Source: Ardenticatenaceae bacterium (GTDB lineage Bacteria > Chloroflexota > Anaerolineae > Promineifilales > Promineifilaceae). Taken from it: DNA of 64,000 bases. The notes under the pieces were generated by a model. That model saw nothing but the letters and a program-made list of their open reading frames with translations. It made no database searches and had not been told where the DNA came from. The stretch is taken from the NCBI GenBank assembly GCA_020634455.1, contig JACKBQ010000001.1:3224001-3288000 (forward strand), in the 5' to 3' direction. Below, in pieces: positions 8,244 through 15,397 of this stretch. Each line of letters starts with the position of its first letter. The stretch's first letter is position 1. A program made the translations under genes and the position numbers.

Positions 8244-8960
8244 ATGAAACAAAGACAAACAAATTACGTGGGCATAATTCTAATTTTGCTGGGCGGTGTG
8301 GCGCTGCTGAACGGCGCGCTGGGGACCCTGTTCGGCTGGCATTTTGGGCTCTGGCGCTTGTGGCCCGTGCTGGTTAGCGTGCTGGGATTAAGCTTCATCG
8401 CCGCGCCCATTTTGTTTCCCCAGCAGCGCGGATTGAGAGGGTTATTCATCCCCGGTTTTCCCATCTTGGTGACCAGCTCGTTGCTGTTGCTGAGCAGCGT
8501 TTTTAACGTTTGGGGCGTTTGGGAATATCTGTGGCCGCTGATCATCATTGGGCTGGCGGTTGGCTTTTTGGTGTCGTCCCTGTTTTTGCGCAACGTCTGG
8601 CTGATGATTCCCGCCATTATTATCGGCGTCAATGGACTCATCTTTCAGTTTTGTGCTGCGACGGGCCTGTGGCATTTGTGGGCCATCCTATGGCCGCTGG
8701 AGCCGCTGTCGGTGGGATTGGCGCTGCTGGTGGCCAGCGCTGGTGTCCGCCCCAAACTGGTCTGGGCCGGGCTGATTGTCTGCCTGGTTTCGGTGGGGCT
8801 GTTTAGCCTGATGAGCCTGATTTTGTCTGGCTGGGTGAGCCTGGTGGGGGCGGCGCTGCTGATTTTGGCAGGCGCCGGTTTGATCGCCCACGGCCGCACG
8901 CCAGTGATGTTGAAGGAAAAAAGCCCGAAGGAAGAGCTGTTTGATGGGCTAAAGCTGTAG
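8244..8960 (+). CDS. Multi-pass membrane protein, LiaF/DUF5668-like
   Basis: This 238-residue hydrophobic protein has about eight helices in the same paired arrangement as the gene at 5605 (YVGIILILLGGVALLNG, then WRLWPVLVSVLGL and WEYLWPLIIIGLAVGFL). It ends in a short charged cytoplasmic tail (LKEKSPKEELFDGLKL). The start ATG follows GAAGGAG. The tail and the position beside a Ser/Thr kinase suggest an envelope-sensing or scaffold role, which is inference. An intrinsic terminator follows 15 bases after the stop. Confidence 0.7.
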   Translation: MKQRQTNYVGIILILLGGVALLNGALGTLFGWHFGLWRLWPVLVSVLGLSFIAAPILFPQQRGLRGLFIPGFPILVTSSLLLLSSVFNVWGVWEYLWPLIIIGLAVGFLVSSLFLRNVWLMIPAIIIGVNGLIFQFCAATGLWHLWAILWPLEPLSVGLALLVASAGVRPKLVWAGLIVCLVSVGLFSLMSLILSGWVSLVGAALLILAGAGLIAHGRTPVMLKEKSPKEELFDGLKL

Positions 8961-8975
8961 GGGATTTTGCTGAAG

Positions 8976-9006
8976 ACGGCCGTTCTGCACAGAACGGCCG
9001 TTTTTT
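8976..9006 (+). terminator. Intrinsic terminator built from two ACGGCCGT copies
   Basis: The arms ACGGCCGTTCTG (8976-8987) and CAGAACGGCCGT (8990-9001) are perfectly complementary over 12 bp. The stem is followed by a run of six T (9001-9006). It ends the kinase/membrane-protein transcript and faces the convergent MOSC gene. Confidence 0.9.
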
Positions 9007-9658
9007 ATTGCCTGTTGCTCAATTTATGTGTCAGGATGCGCTTCCAGCCTTCTGCCAGGGTTGGCAGTGCCAACATTTGCTGTACCAGCGCTTCGTCTGG
9101 CGTGCCCAGGGTGTTTTGGTTGATGAGTTGGATGGTGAATTTGGGATACGGCCGTTCAATCAGCCGCAGTTCGTTCCCAACTTGCACTTCCCCTGGTGTT
9201 AAAACGCGCAGGTAAAAACCTGTGCGCATGGTGGCGAGAACATTCTGCAAAAAGTCCACCAATTCGAGCTTGCGCTCCTGCTTCAGGCAGGGGTAGCGCG
9301 GTGCACTGACCTGGACAATGGCGCTGCCAACTTCATAAATATCGCCCACTGCCACCTCGGCTTCCGAGCAGCTAGTGAGCGTCCAGTTTTCACCCACGCT
9401 GCCAGGGCCAAGCCGGGCTTCTTCGGTTAGACCGTAAAAATTGTTCCAGAAATCGTAATGGGAGAGGGGATGGCAACAGACTGCCTGGTCGAGCGAGCCG
9501 TGATGTTTGGTGTCGGCGACCTGGTCGCCTGCCAGACCGCGCGTTTCCAGCCATAGTGGCTGGGTGGTTGGTTTACGGTAAATGGCTGATTGCCAGGTGC
9601 CGCGAGCGTCGCTGTGGGTTTGGGGTTGGCCAATCAACTGGGTGTGAATTGTAATCAT
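9005..9658 (-). CDS. MOSC domain protein (YiiM-like)
   Basis: A 217-residue MOSC protein. MOSC domains handle sulfur-carrier or molybdenum-cofactor ligands, and YiiM-type members reduce N-hydroxylated bases. Visible features are the GDQVADTKHHGSLDQAVCCH segment, GPGSVGEN and the conserved cysteine in APRYPCLKQ, at the usual YiiM length. The start is the ATG at 9658, preceded by AAGGAG on the minus strand; the longer open frame has no such site. It is transcribed alone, between two hairpin terminators. The substrate is unknown. Confidence 0.85.
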   Translation of the reverse strand: MITIHTQLIGQPQTHSDARGTWQSAIYRKPTTQPLWLETRGLAGDQVADTKHHGSLDQAVCCHPLSHYDFWNNFYGLTEEARLGPGSVGENWTLTSCSEAEVAVGDIYEVGSAIVQVSAPRYPCLKQERKLELVDFLQNVLATMRTGFYLRVLTPGEVQVGNELRLIERPYPKFTIQLINQNTLGTPDEALVQQMLALPTLAEGWKRILTHKLSNRQ

Positions 9659-9695
9659 GCATTTTCTCCTTGTTGCCGGATTATAGCCCCAGACA

Positions 9696-9738
9696 GCAAA
9701 AAACGGCCGTTTCTTCCCCAAGATCGGCCGTTTTTTGC
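9696..9738. terminator. Bidirectional hairpin with CGGCCG core and A6/T6 flanks
   Basis: A perfect 14-bp inverted repeat (9696-9709 with 9725-9738, 15-nt loop) of form GCAAAAAACGGCCG / CGGCCGTTTTTTGC. Because the T run ends the stem in both directions, it can terminate either strand. It lies upstream of the MOSC gene and downstream of the small minus-strand gene at 9763. Confidence 0.8.
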
Positions 9739-9762
9739 AAACAGGAGAAAATTGATATGTTT

Positions 9763-9954
9763 TTAAAAAGGTGTACTACGTGGCTGCGATACGACAAACG
9801 ATCCTTTTACTACAGAAAAACCCGCTATGGTATCCATCTGCTCTAGCAGGCAAAGGATTTGTTCGCGTGCGCCACTGATGGTTAGGTTCAGAACAACATC
9901 TTCCTGACTGCCTGCCGTTTGCATGGCAGGTTTGACTTGGCTCTCTTTATGCAT
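9763..9954 (-). CDS. Small hypothetical protein
   Basis: A short frame of 63 residues beginning at ATG 9954 on the minus strand (a longer version could start at 10005). A GGGGAG stretch lies 12 bases upstream. The sequence (for example DVVLNLTISGAREQILCLLEQ) could form a small alpha/beta fold, but I recognise no family. A hairpin terminator follows it, which supports its being expressed. Confidence 0.4.
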   Translation of the reverse strand: MHKESQVKPAMQTAGSQEDVVLNLTISGAREQILCLLEQMDTIAGFSVVKGSFVVSQPRSTPF

Positions 9955-10477
9955 GACAATGTACAGCTCCCCGAAAAATAGTTGACATAAATAAGAGGCT
10001 TCCAATACGTCGCTTGCTGCCTCCCACCCGATACAGGTTCTGTGTTTCTCTTAAGAAACGGCCGTTACCAATACAATTATGCATGAACTTTGTTGCGGTG
10101 ATTCCCAGAAAATCTTTCTGTTCGCCTGATGCTAGAATCTGGGAATCACTCAAAATAAGGACAAAAACAGAGAATCATGTAACGTCATTGTGGTTTTGCC
10201 CCTATGAACGTAGAACCAGTTCTTTTTAATGAGTGTAAAATTGAAAAATCGGTTCCACATTGCAAACTTGTTCAAGTGTGACATCCGCTGAATTTCCAGA
10301 ATGGATAAATCGCGGTTGCCGATTCTCATGAGATGTTTTTTAGCATAAAGGAATCGTGAAAGCCTGCCAATTGCATAAAAGTCATATACCGGAATTCCTA
10401 TTGGCAACCCCCTTGGCCCATTTTTGGAAAGTAAGCCATTTTTGCATAAAATGAACCAAACGAGGAGAAAGAAGCCC
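9955..10477. other. 523-bp AT-rich gap without a convincing gene
   Basis: The region contains short frames on both strands with no recognisable family or ribosome-binding site. It has one ACGGCCGT motif (about 10058) and a 12-bp perfect inverted repeat, GTGATTCCCAGA (10098-10109) with TCTGGGAATCAC (10138-10149). The base composition is visibly more AT-rich than the flanking genes. It may be an eroded gene remnant. Confidence 0.5.
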
Positions 10478-11104
10478 ATGCAAAAAAGCTTATTTGACGA
10501 ACCAGGTAAATCTCACAACTCTTTAGATGAACTCATTGCTGCAATGATGGCCATGAATGACGATCCCTTGGCTAATGCCGGTACCAACGTGGTTATTTGT
10601 CGCGGCAACCCAAAAGCAAAGTTAATGCTTGTCGGCGAAGCGCCCGGTCCGCAAGAAAATATTCAGGGCAGACCGTTTGTGGGGCGCTCTGGGCAACTGC
10701 TGGACCAAATTTTGCAATCGGTGAATTTCGACACCGAGCAAGATGTGTTCATCAGCAATTCGGTGTTCCGCATGCCGCCGGGGGACGGGGGCAAGAATTT
10801 CCGCAAGCCTACCAACGAGGAAATTGATTATTACAAGCCGTATCTTTATGAAATTATCCGTCTGATAGACCCCAAAATTATGCTGCTAACAGGCAATGTG
10901 GCGACCCAATCGCTGCTGGGGCTGACCGGCATTACCAAACTACGCGGGCAGTGGCATGAGTGGAACGGCCGTAAAGTCATGCCCATCTTCCATCCCTCCT
11001 ACCTGCTGCGCAACCCCAGCCGCCAACCCGGTAGCCCCAAGTCGCTCATGTGGCAAGACATCAAGGAAGTCCGCCGCGTCTACGATTCGCTGGTGAAGGG
11101 ATAG
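10478..11104 (+). CDS. Uracil-DNA glycosylase, family 4-like but lacking the Fe-S cysteines
   Basis: It would remove uracil from DNA in base-excision repair. The 208-residue protein keeps motif A GEAPGPQE (53-60), GRPFVGRSGQLLD and motif B HPSYLLR (162-168). Family 4 enzymes hold a 4Fe-4S cluster with four cysteines: an N-terminal CxxC, one in KCRPP and one in CxPFL. Here the CxxC is absent, KCRPP reads FRMPP (about 97-101) and CxPFL reads YKPYL (119-123). The only nearby cysteine is residue 41. The start at 10478 follows GAGGAG; earlier in-frame ATGs lack this. Confidence 0.85.
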   Translation: MQKSLFDEPGKSHNSLDELIAAMMAMNDDPLANAGTNVVICRGNPKAKLMLVGEAPGPQENIQGRPFVGRSGQLLDQILQSVNFDTEQDVFISNSVFRMPPGDGGKNFRKPTNEEIDYYKPYLYEIIRLIDPKIMLLTGNVATQSLLGLTGITKLRGQWHEWNGRKVMPIFHPSYLLRNPSRQPGSPKSLMWQDIKEVRRVYDSLVKG

Positions 11105-11182
11105 CGGTTGACAGAACGGTCGTCTCACAGTACGATCTCCACCAGAAACTTACGAATCGTACGACTTTTTAGGTGAATGATT

Positions 11183-11557
11183 ATGGCAGAAATTAGGATG
11201 TCTAGCGATGAGGCCCGTACAAAATGGCGGCAGGTGCTGGATACGGCCGTTGCTGGCAACCATGTCATCATCGAGCGGTACGGCAAACCAGTGGCCATGA
11301 TACTGCCCTACGCCGATGCTGAGCAATCTTCAGAAATAAAAACGGTGCGGGAAGAAACGGCCGTTTACCAAACTCGCGATTGGGAAGCTTTGAAAAGTGA
11401 GCTGCTGGCTGAATTAAGGCAGGAGCTTTTAGCGCCAGCCCCCCAGGCAGAAACGCCCAAAGGGGTCAATATCTATTCACCCCGGCTGGTTCATCCAGAG
11501 CAGGCCACAGATTTCAAAAAAGAGATCGTTGCGGAATTGCCCGATGCCCAAGTATGA
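11183..11557 (+). CDS. Phd/YefM-like antitoxin-family protein
   Basis: This 124-residue protein begins with a Phd/YefM-like fold: IRMSSDEARTKWRQVLD, then HVIIERYGKPVAMILPY, the usual strand-helix-strand pattern of these DNA-binding antitoxins. A C-terminal extension (about 60-124) is rich in Glu/Leu and then Pro, and could bind a partner. There is no recognisable RelE/ParE or Doc toxin next to it. Instead it overlaps by 14 bases with a retropepsin-like protease gene. The ATG at 11183 is chosen; another lies at 11177. Confidence 0.75.
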   Translation: MAEIRMSSDEARTKWRQVLDTAVAGNHVIIERYGKPVAMILPYADAEQSSEIKTVREETAVYQTRDWEALKSELLAELRQELLAPAPQAETPKGVNIYSPRLVHPEQATDFKKEIVAELPDAQV

Positions 11558-11930
11558 TGCCGCCCTTTTTGATCCACCTGCCCCTCTGGCACAGGTGGTC
11601 TTGCGCAATCCGCAAAATGCGGAGCAGCTTGCCTCAGCCCCGATGCTGCTAGACAGCGGCGCAGATGTAACATTGGTTCCTACACAAACAGCCGGGCAGC
11701 TAAATTTAGCAGCCGAATTCAGTCGGCAGTACGAGCTAAGGGGATTTGATGGCAGCCGAACGATGGCAACGGCCGTTCAGCTTGAAATGATCTTCCTCAA
11801 CAAAATTTTCCGCGGCCGATTTTTACTCATCGATCAAGTGTGGGGGATTCTTGGCCGAGATATTTTGAACCTTGTCTCGCTATCCCTCGACGGTCCAAAT
11901 CAGTTTTGGGCCGAGCAATCCTCTGGTTAA
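11544..11930 (+). CDS. Retropepsin-like aspartic protease family protein
   Basis: A 128-residue single-domain protein. MLLDSGADVTLVP (residues 34-46) carries the catalytic DSGA motif of clan AA aspartic proteases, followed by YELRGFDGS (flap-like) and a hydrophobic GILGRDIL segment matching the second half of a retropepsin protomer. One DSG per chain means it would act as a dimer. The ATG at 11544 lies inside the end of the antitoxin-like gene, so the two are translationally coupled. The target is unknown; the coupled partner is the obvious candidate (inference). Confidence 0.75.
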   Translation: MPKYDAALFDPPAPLAQVVLRNPQNAEQLASAPMLLDSGADVTLVPTQTAGQLNLAAEFSRQYELRGFDGSRTMATAVQLEMIFLNKIFRGRFLLIDQVWGILGRDILNLVSLSLDGPNQFWAEQSSG

Positions 11931-11937
11931 ACAGCGT

Positions 11938-12678
11938 ATGTCTTCATCCTCCCGTCATTCCGACAAGGCCGCCCTGCGCGGCGAACCTGGCTACGTCTGG
12001 CGCTCTGGCCAGGCGCGCCGCCTGGCCATGATCCAGCAGTGGATTGACCTCAACAACGCCGTCATTTTGGACAATGGCTGCGGTCTGGGCACTTATTTAG
12101 ATGCATTTTCCCCATTTACGCCGCATCTTTTTGGCCTGGAGCTGGAGCTGGATCGCGCTCAAAAAGCGCTGGTCGTGGCTCCGGGCATTGTGCAGGCGAT
12201 GGGTGAAACGCTCCCGTTCACCAGCAGTAGCTTCGATTTTGTGTTTAGCAACGAGGTGATTGAACATGTGGAAGATGATCGGCGGGCGCTGGCGGAAATG
12301 GTGCGGGTGACGAAGGTTAACGGCCGTATCCTCATCTTCTGCCCCAATCGCTGGTACCCGGTGGAGCAGCACGGCATCTACTGGCGCGGGCGGTACAAAT
12401 TTGGCAACATTCCCCTGGTGAACTACCTGCCCAACCCGCTGCGCAACCGCTTGGCTCCCCACGTGCGCACCTATACCAGGCGAACTCTTTTGGATTTGTG
12501 CCGAGGTTTGCCGGTGAAGGTGGTGCACCACGGCCGTATTTTTGGCGGGTATGACAATATCGAAAGGCGCTGGCCGGGATTCGGCCGTTTCCTCAAAAAC
12601 AGCCTCTATGCTGCCGAGAAAACCCCTCTGGCGGTGCTGGGCATCTCCCACTTGTTGGTACTGGAAAAACAAGCCTGA
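11938..12678 (+). CDS. Class I SAM-dependent methyltransferase
   Basis: This 246-residue protein has the Rossmann methyltransferase signatures ILDNGCGLGTYLDAF (motif I), an acidic LFGLELELD (motif II), GETLPFTSSSFDFVFSNEVIEHV (motif III/IV) and MVRVTKVNGRILIFCPNRW. This is the UbiE/methyltransferase-11 type. The second half resembles methyltransferases acting on sugars or lipids in envelope pathways, but the substrate is not defined. The ATG at 11938 is 7 bases after the protease gene; the longer frame overlaps that gene and is less likely. Confidence 0.85.
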   Translation: MSSSSRHSDKAALRGEPGYVWRSGQARRLAMIQQWIDLNNAVILDNGCGLGTYLDAFSPFTPHLFGLELELDRAQKALVVAPGIVQAMGETLPFTSSSFDFVFSNEVIEHVEDDRRALAEMVRVTKVNGRILIFCPNRWYPVEQHGIYWRGRYKFGNIPLVNYLPNPLRNRLAPHVRTYTRRTLLDLCRGLPVKVVHHGRIFGGYDNIERRWPGFGRFLKNSLYAAEKTPLAVLGISHLLVLEKQA

Positions 12679-12682
12679 TTTT

Positions 12683-12749
12683 TACCGCTGAGTGCGCAAA
12701 GGACGCTGAGACAATTAACTTCTGCGCTTTTCGCGCCCTCTGCGGTGAA
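12683..12749. repeat. ACCGCTGAG...CTCTGCGGT palindromic repeat
   Basis: An imperfect palindrome (arms GCTGAGTGCGCAAAG-like and its inverse GCGCTTTTCGCGCCCTCTGCGG) occupies the whole gap between two convergent genes. It belongs to the same architectural class as the other gap-filling repeats. Confidence 0.65.
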
Positions 12750-13673
12750 TTAAACGAAGAAAGGTGGGCTAGTGACCAGATAGCGGTCGTAGTGACCCAA
12801 CGGCCGTTCGCTCATGAACATCGCCATGAAGACATCAATTTTGTAGTGGCGGGAGAGCAGGTAGGTAACGGCCGTTTCATTCACCATCGGCACCTCCACA
12901 CCGAACTCGGTCTGCCCGGCTGCGTGGGCCGTGCTTTCGGCGTGGGCCAGCACGGCCGGGAAATCAGCGGCATCCAGCAAGGCAAACGGGCCGCTGTTTT
13001 CACCCACGTAGCCGTAGCCCACGGGACGGCCGTTCCGCACATACAAAAATCCCTGACGGTTCGCTAAAAACCAGCGCTGGTCCGCCGCCCGGCGATAACC
13101 AATCACATCCTGGTCAATCTCGCCTAACATAGCGACCGTTTCTGGCTCATTTTGTAGCGGCACAAACTGCAAATCGCTGGCAAATGGCACTGGCTCTGGC
13201 GTACGGTCAAAAAAGTAGATAGGAAAGCGAGGGAAGACGCCTGCCTTCAAGTACAGCGCCTGCGCCCGGAAATCTGACGTGGCGATGATGATCCGGTTGC
13301 TGGCGTCTTCATTGGTAAAAGCCCGCTCGATGAGGCCACGCCCCAGCCCGCCAGATTGTGTACCCGGTTTGACAAACAGCTCTGTCAGCTCAAGCACGCC
13401 ATCGTGCAAAATGCTGCGCGAAAAACCCACAGTCTTGTTATTTTGTTGTGCGACCCAGAACTGAACGGCCGTTTGCCTAAGGTGCTCGTAAAGCGGCCGT
13501 CTGGCCTGCCACATTTTTGCCAGATTCGCTTCGTCGCCCCAGCTCATCTCGCCCGTAAAGCCCAGTCGCCGCACCAAATCGGCCAGCGTCTCCTCAAAAA
13601 TCAAGAATGTGTCGTAATCGTCGGCCGCCGTGCCGTGCCGGTATTCAATTTGATTTTCTGACTGAGTTGCCAT
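12750..13673 (-). CDS. GNAT family acetyltransferase, two-domain
   Basis: A 307-residue protein with an N-terminal GNAT domain (about 10-160). LELTELFVKPGTQSGGLGRGLIERAF contains the acetyl-CoA-binding GxGxG/A-like loop. A C-terminal half (about 165-300) resembles a second, weaker GNAT fold (GYVGENSGPFALLDAADFP). Double-GNAT proteins of this length are common in Chloroflexota and Actinomycetota; the substrates are unknown. The start ATG follows a GAGGG stretch on the minus strand. It is convergent with the methyltransferase and divergent from pdxS. Confidence 0.8.
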   Translation of the reverse strand: MATQSENQIEYRHGTAADDYDTFLIFEETLADLVRRLGFTGEMSWGDEANLAKMWQARRPLYEHLRQTAVQFWVAQQNNKTVGFSRSILHDGVLELTELFVKPGTQSGGLGRGLIERAFTNEDASNRIIIATSDFRAQALYLKAGVFPRFPIYFFDRTPEPVPFASDLQFVPLQNEPETVAMLGEIDQDVIGYRRAADQRWFLANRQGFLYVRNGRPVGYGYVGENSGPFALLDAADFPAVLAHAESTAHAAGQTEFGVEVPMVNETAVTYLLSRHYKIDVFMAMFMSERPLGHYDRYLVTSPPFFV

Positions 13674-13774
13674 TGCTACCCTCGTTCGTTGCCAAAGATT
13701 TCAACAGTTTTACTCCAAAATGGTCGCCTTTAGAAGAACTTAAAACTTTTGAAATCTGCCCAGAATGCAAATTA

Positions 13775-13802
13775 TTGACATAAAAAGACATTGTCATAAC
13801 TA
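13775..13802 (+). promoter_or_regulatory. Possible pdxS promoter
   Basis: TTGACA (13775-13780), 16-nt spacer, then TAACTA (13797-13802), about 125 bp before pdxS. The -35 is perfect and the -10 is poor. TGACA-N11-TGTCA forms an inverted repeat over the spacer that could bind a regulator. Confidence 0.35.
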
Positions 13803-13928
13803 TGTTTTCGGCAAAGCGATAATGCCAATTTGCTTGTTTTGCCTACAAGCTCTGATTAAAATCTTTAGTAGAGAAATGTGCAACAAATCCGATTTTGATC
13901 GGTAGAAAAGAAAACCTGGAGGTTTGAG

Positions 13929-14846
13929 ATGAGCAACAATGGCAATGTAAATCAGAATGGACAGAGCGAAGTGGGCAGCTTCAAAGTAAAAGCTGGTCTG
14001 GCACAAATGTTGAAGGGCGGCGTTATCATGGACGTGGTTACGCCCGAACAGGCCGTGATTGCCGAAGAAGCGGGTGCCTGCGCCGTGATGGCCCTGGAGC
14101 GCGTCCCGGCCGACATCCGCAAAGATGGCGGCGTGGCCCGCATGTCTGACCCCGGCATGATTAAAGAGATCATCGCCGCCGTCAGCATCCCCGTCATGGC
14201 CAAAGCGCGCATTGGTCACTTTGTCGAAGCGCAAATTTTGCAAGCAATCGGTGTGGATTACGTGGACGAGAGCGAAGTGCTCACTCCCGCCGACGAAGAG
14301 CACCACATCAACAAGCACAACTTCAAGATTCCGTTTGTGTGCGGCTGCCGCAACCTGGGCGAAGCGCTGCGTCGCATTGGTGAAGGCGCGGCGATGATCC
14401 GTACCAAAGGTGAAGCAGGTACCGGCGATGTGGTGGAAGCCGTGCGCCATGCCCGCACCGTGCTGGGCGAAATCCGCCGCTTGCAGCTGATGCCCGATGA
14501 GGAGCTGATGACCTACGCCAAAAACATCGGCGCACCGTACGCGCTGGTGAAAGAAACCAAAGAGCTGGGTCGCCTGCCGGTGGTGAACTTTGCTGCTGGC
14601 GGTATCGCTACCCCCGCTGACGCCGCGTTGATGATGCAAATTGGCGTGGACGGCGTGTTTGTTGGCTCTGGCATCTTCAAGAGCGGCAATCCGGCCGAGC
14701 GGGCCAAGGCGATTGTGGAAGCCACGACGCATTACCAGAATGCCGAAATTCTGGCTAAAGTCAGCGAAAATCTGGGCGAGCCGATGGTGGGCATTAACGT
14801 GAGCAGTCTGCCGGAAAGCGAGCAGTTGGCCACCCGCGGCTGGTAG
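13929..14846 (+). CDS. pdxS: Pyridoxal 5'-phosphate synthase, PdxS lyase subunit
   Basis: PdxS joins ribose 5-phosphate, glyceraldehyde 3-phosphate and ammonia from PdxT to make pyridoxal phosphate. The protein has 305 residues, the normal length. It shows GGVIMDVVTPEQA, MALERVPADIRKDGGVARMSDP, the lysine-bearing PVMAKARIGHFVEAQIL, DESEVLTPADEEHHINK and RTKGEAGTGDVVEAVRH, all near-invariant PdxS segments. GGAGG precedes the ATG. Its partner pdxT is downstream at 15398, but an acetyltransferase gene separates them. The gene contains no ACGGCCGT motif, as expected for a strongly conserved enzyme. Confidence 0.98.
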   Translation: MSNNGNVNQNGQSEVGSFKVKAGLAQMLKGGVIMDVVTPEQAVIAEEAGACAVMALERVPADIRKDGGVARMSDPGMIKEIIAAVSIPVMAKARIGHFVEAQILQAIGVDYVDESEVLTPADEEHHINKHNFKIPFVCGCRNLGEALRRIGEGAAMIRTKGEAGTGDVVEAVRHARTVLGEIRRLQLMPDEELMTYAKNIGAPYALVKETKELGRLPVVNFAAGGIATPADAALMMQIGVDGVFVGSGIFKSGNPAERAKAIVEATTHYQNAEILAKVSENLGEPMVGINVSSLPESEQLATRGW

Positions 14847-14847
14847 C

Positions 14848-14886
14848 TGTGACAAGGTGACGGGGTGAACGGGTGACAAGGTGAAT
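14848..14886. repeat. GTGACAAG/GTGAACGG short-period repeat
   Basis: GTGACAAG, GTGACGGG, GTGAACGG, GTGACAAG and GTGAA follow each other with a 7-9-nt period directly after the pdxS stop. The inverse of the same repeat is at 5470-5505. The GTG start codon of the next gene (14881) is part of the repeat. Confidence 0.8.
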
Positions 14887-15327
14887 ATACGTGAGCTGGA
14901 CCCGTCGCGGGACATGGCGGAATGGCTGAGGCTGCGGCGGGGGCTGTTTGAGGACAGCACTGAGGCGGAGCATCGGCAGGAGATGACGGAGATTTTGGCT
15001 GAGGTGGATGGATGCGTGTTGGTGGCGGAACGGCCGTTCCGCTCACATCTCGCTGGTTTTGTGGTTGTTGGCACACGCAAATACGCCGAAGGCTGCACCA
15101 GTTCGCCCGTGGCTTACCTGGAAGAGTGGTTGGTGGACGCTGACGTGCGCCGCCAGGGCGTGGGTCGCTTGTTAATTGCTGCGGCCGAAGCCTGGGCGGT
15201 GGCAAATGGCTACACCGAACTCGCCTCCGACACCACCCTCGACAATGAGATCAGCCTGGCCAGCCACCTGGCCCTCGGCTTCACCGAAGTCGAACGACAA
15301 ATCAACTTTATAAAGAAATTGGATTAG
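14881..15327 (+). CDS. GNAT acetyltransferase similar to AAC(6') family
   Basis: This 148-residue single-domain GNAT protein has LRRGLFEDSTEAEHRQEM at the N-terminus, SSPVAYLEEWLVDADVRRQGVGRLLI (acetyl-CoA loop RRQGVG) in the centre and ASDTTLDNEISLASHLALGFTEVER at the end. These three blocks match the layout of aminoglycoside 6'-N-acetyltransferases of the AAC(6')-I type. A chromosomal homologue may act on another amine, so I do not claim resistance. The GTG start is in a short-period repeat with no good ribosome-binding site. It lies between pdxS and pdxT and is flanked by repeats on both sides. Confidence 0.8.
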   Translation: MNIRELDPSRDMAEWLRLRRGLFEDSTEAEHRQEMTEILAEVDGCVLVAERPFRSHLAGFVVVGTRKYAEGCTSSPVAYLEEWLVDADVRRQGVGRLLIAAAEAWAVANGYTELASDTTLDNEISLASHLALGFTEVERQINFIKKLD

Positions 15328-15385
15328 CCACAGAGGGCACAGAGGAAAAAGAGAAAATCTCTAAAACCTCTGTGCTCTCTGTGGC
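15327..15385. repeat. GCCACAGAGG palindrome, copy 1
   Basis: 19-bp arms with one G-U pair: GCCACAGAGGGCACAGAGG (15327-15345) and its inverse (15367-15385). It separates the acetyltransferase stop from pdxT. Related copies lie at 27284-27341 and 28490-28555. Confidence 0.85.
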
Positions 15386-15397
15386 CAAAAATCAATT

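Noticed and set aside
10150..10479. 109-residue minus-strand frame upstream of the uracil-DNA glycosylase gene
   Set aside because: AT-rich composition gives long stop-free frames; no family match or ribosome-binding site, and it runs antisense into the glycosylase upstream region.
13800..15098. 432-residue open frame on the minus strand across pdxS
   Set aside because: It lies antisense to clearly conserved pdxS and part of the acetyltransferase gene, encodes no recognisable domain and is His/Arg-rich as expected from antisense of a GC-rich gene.
14881..15327. Aminoglycoside resistance gene
   Set aside because: The AAC(6')-like layout is clear, but chromosomal GNAT relatives often act on other amines; there is no mobile resistance context, so no resistance is claimed.
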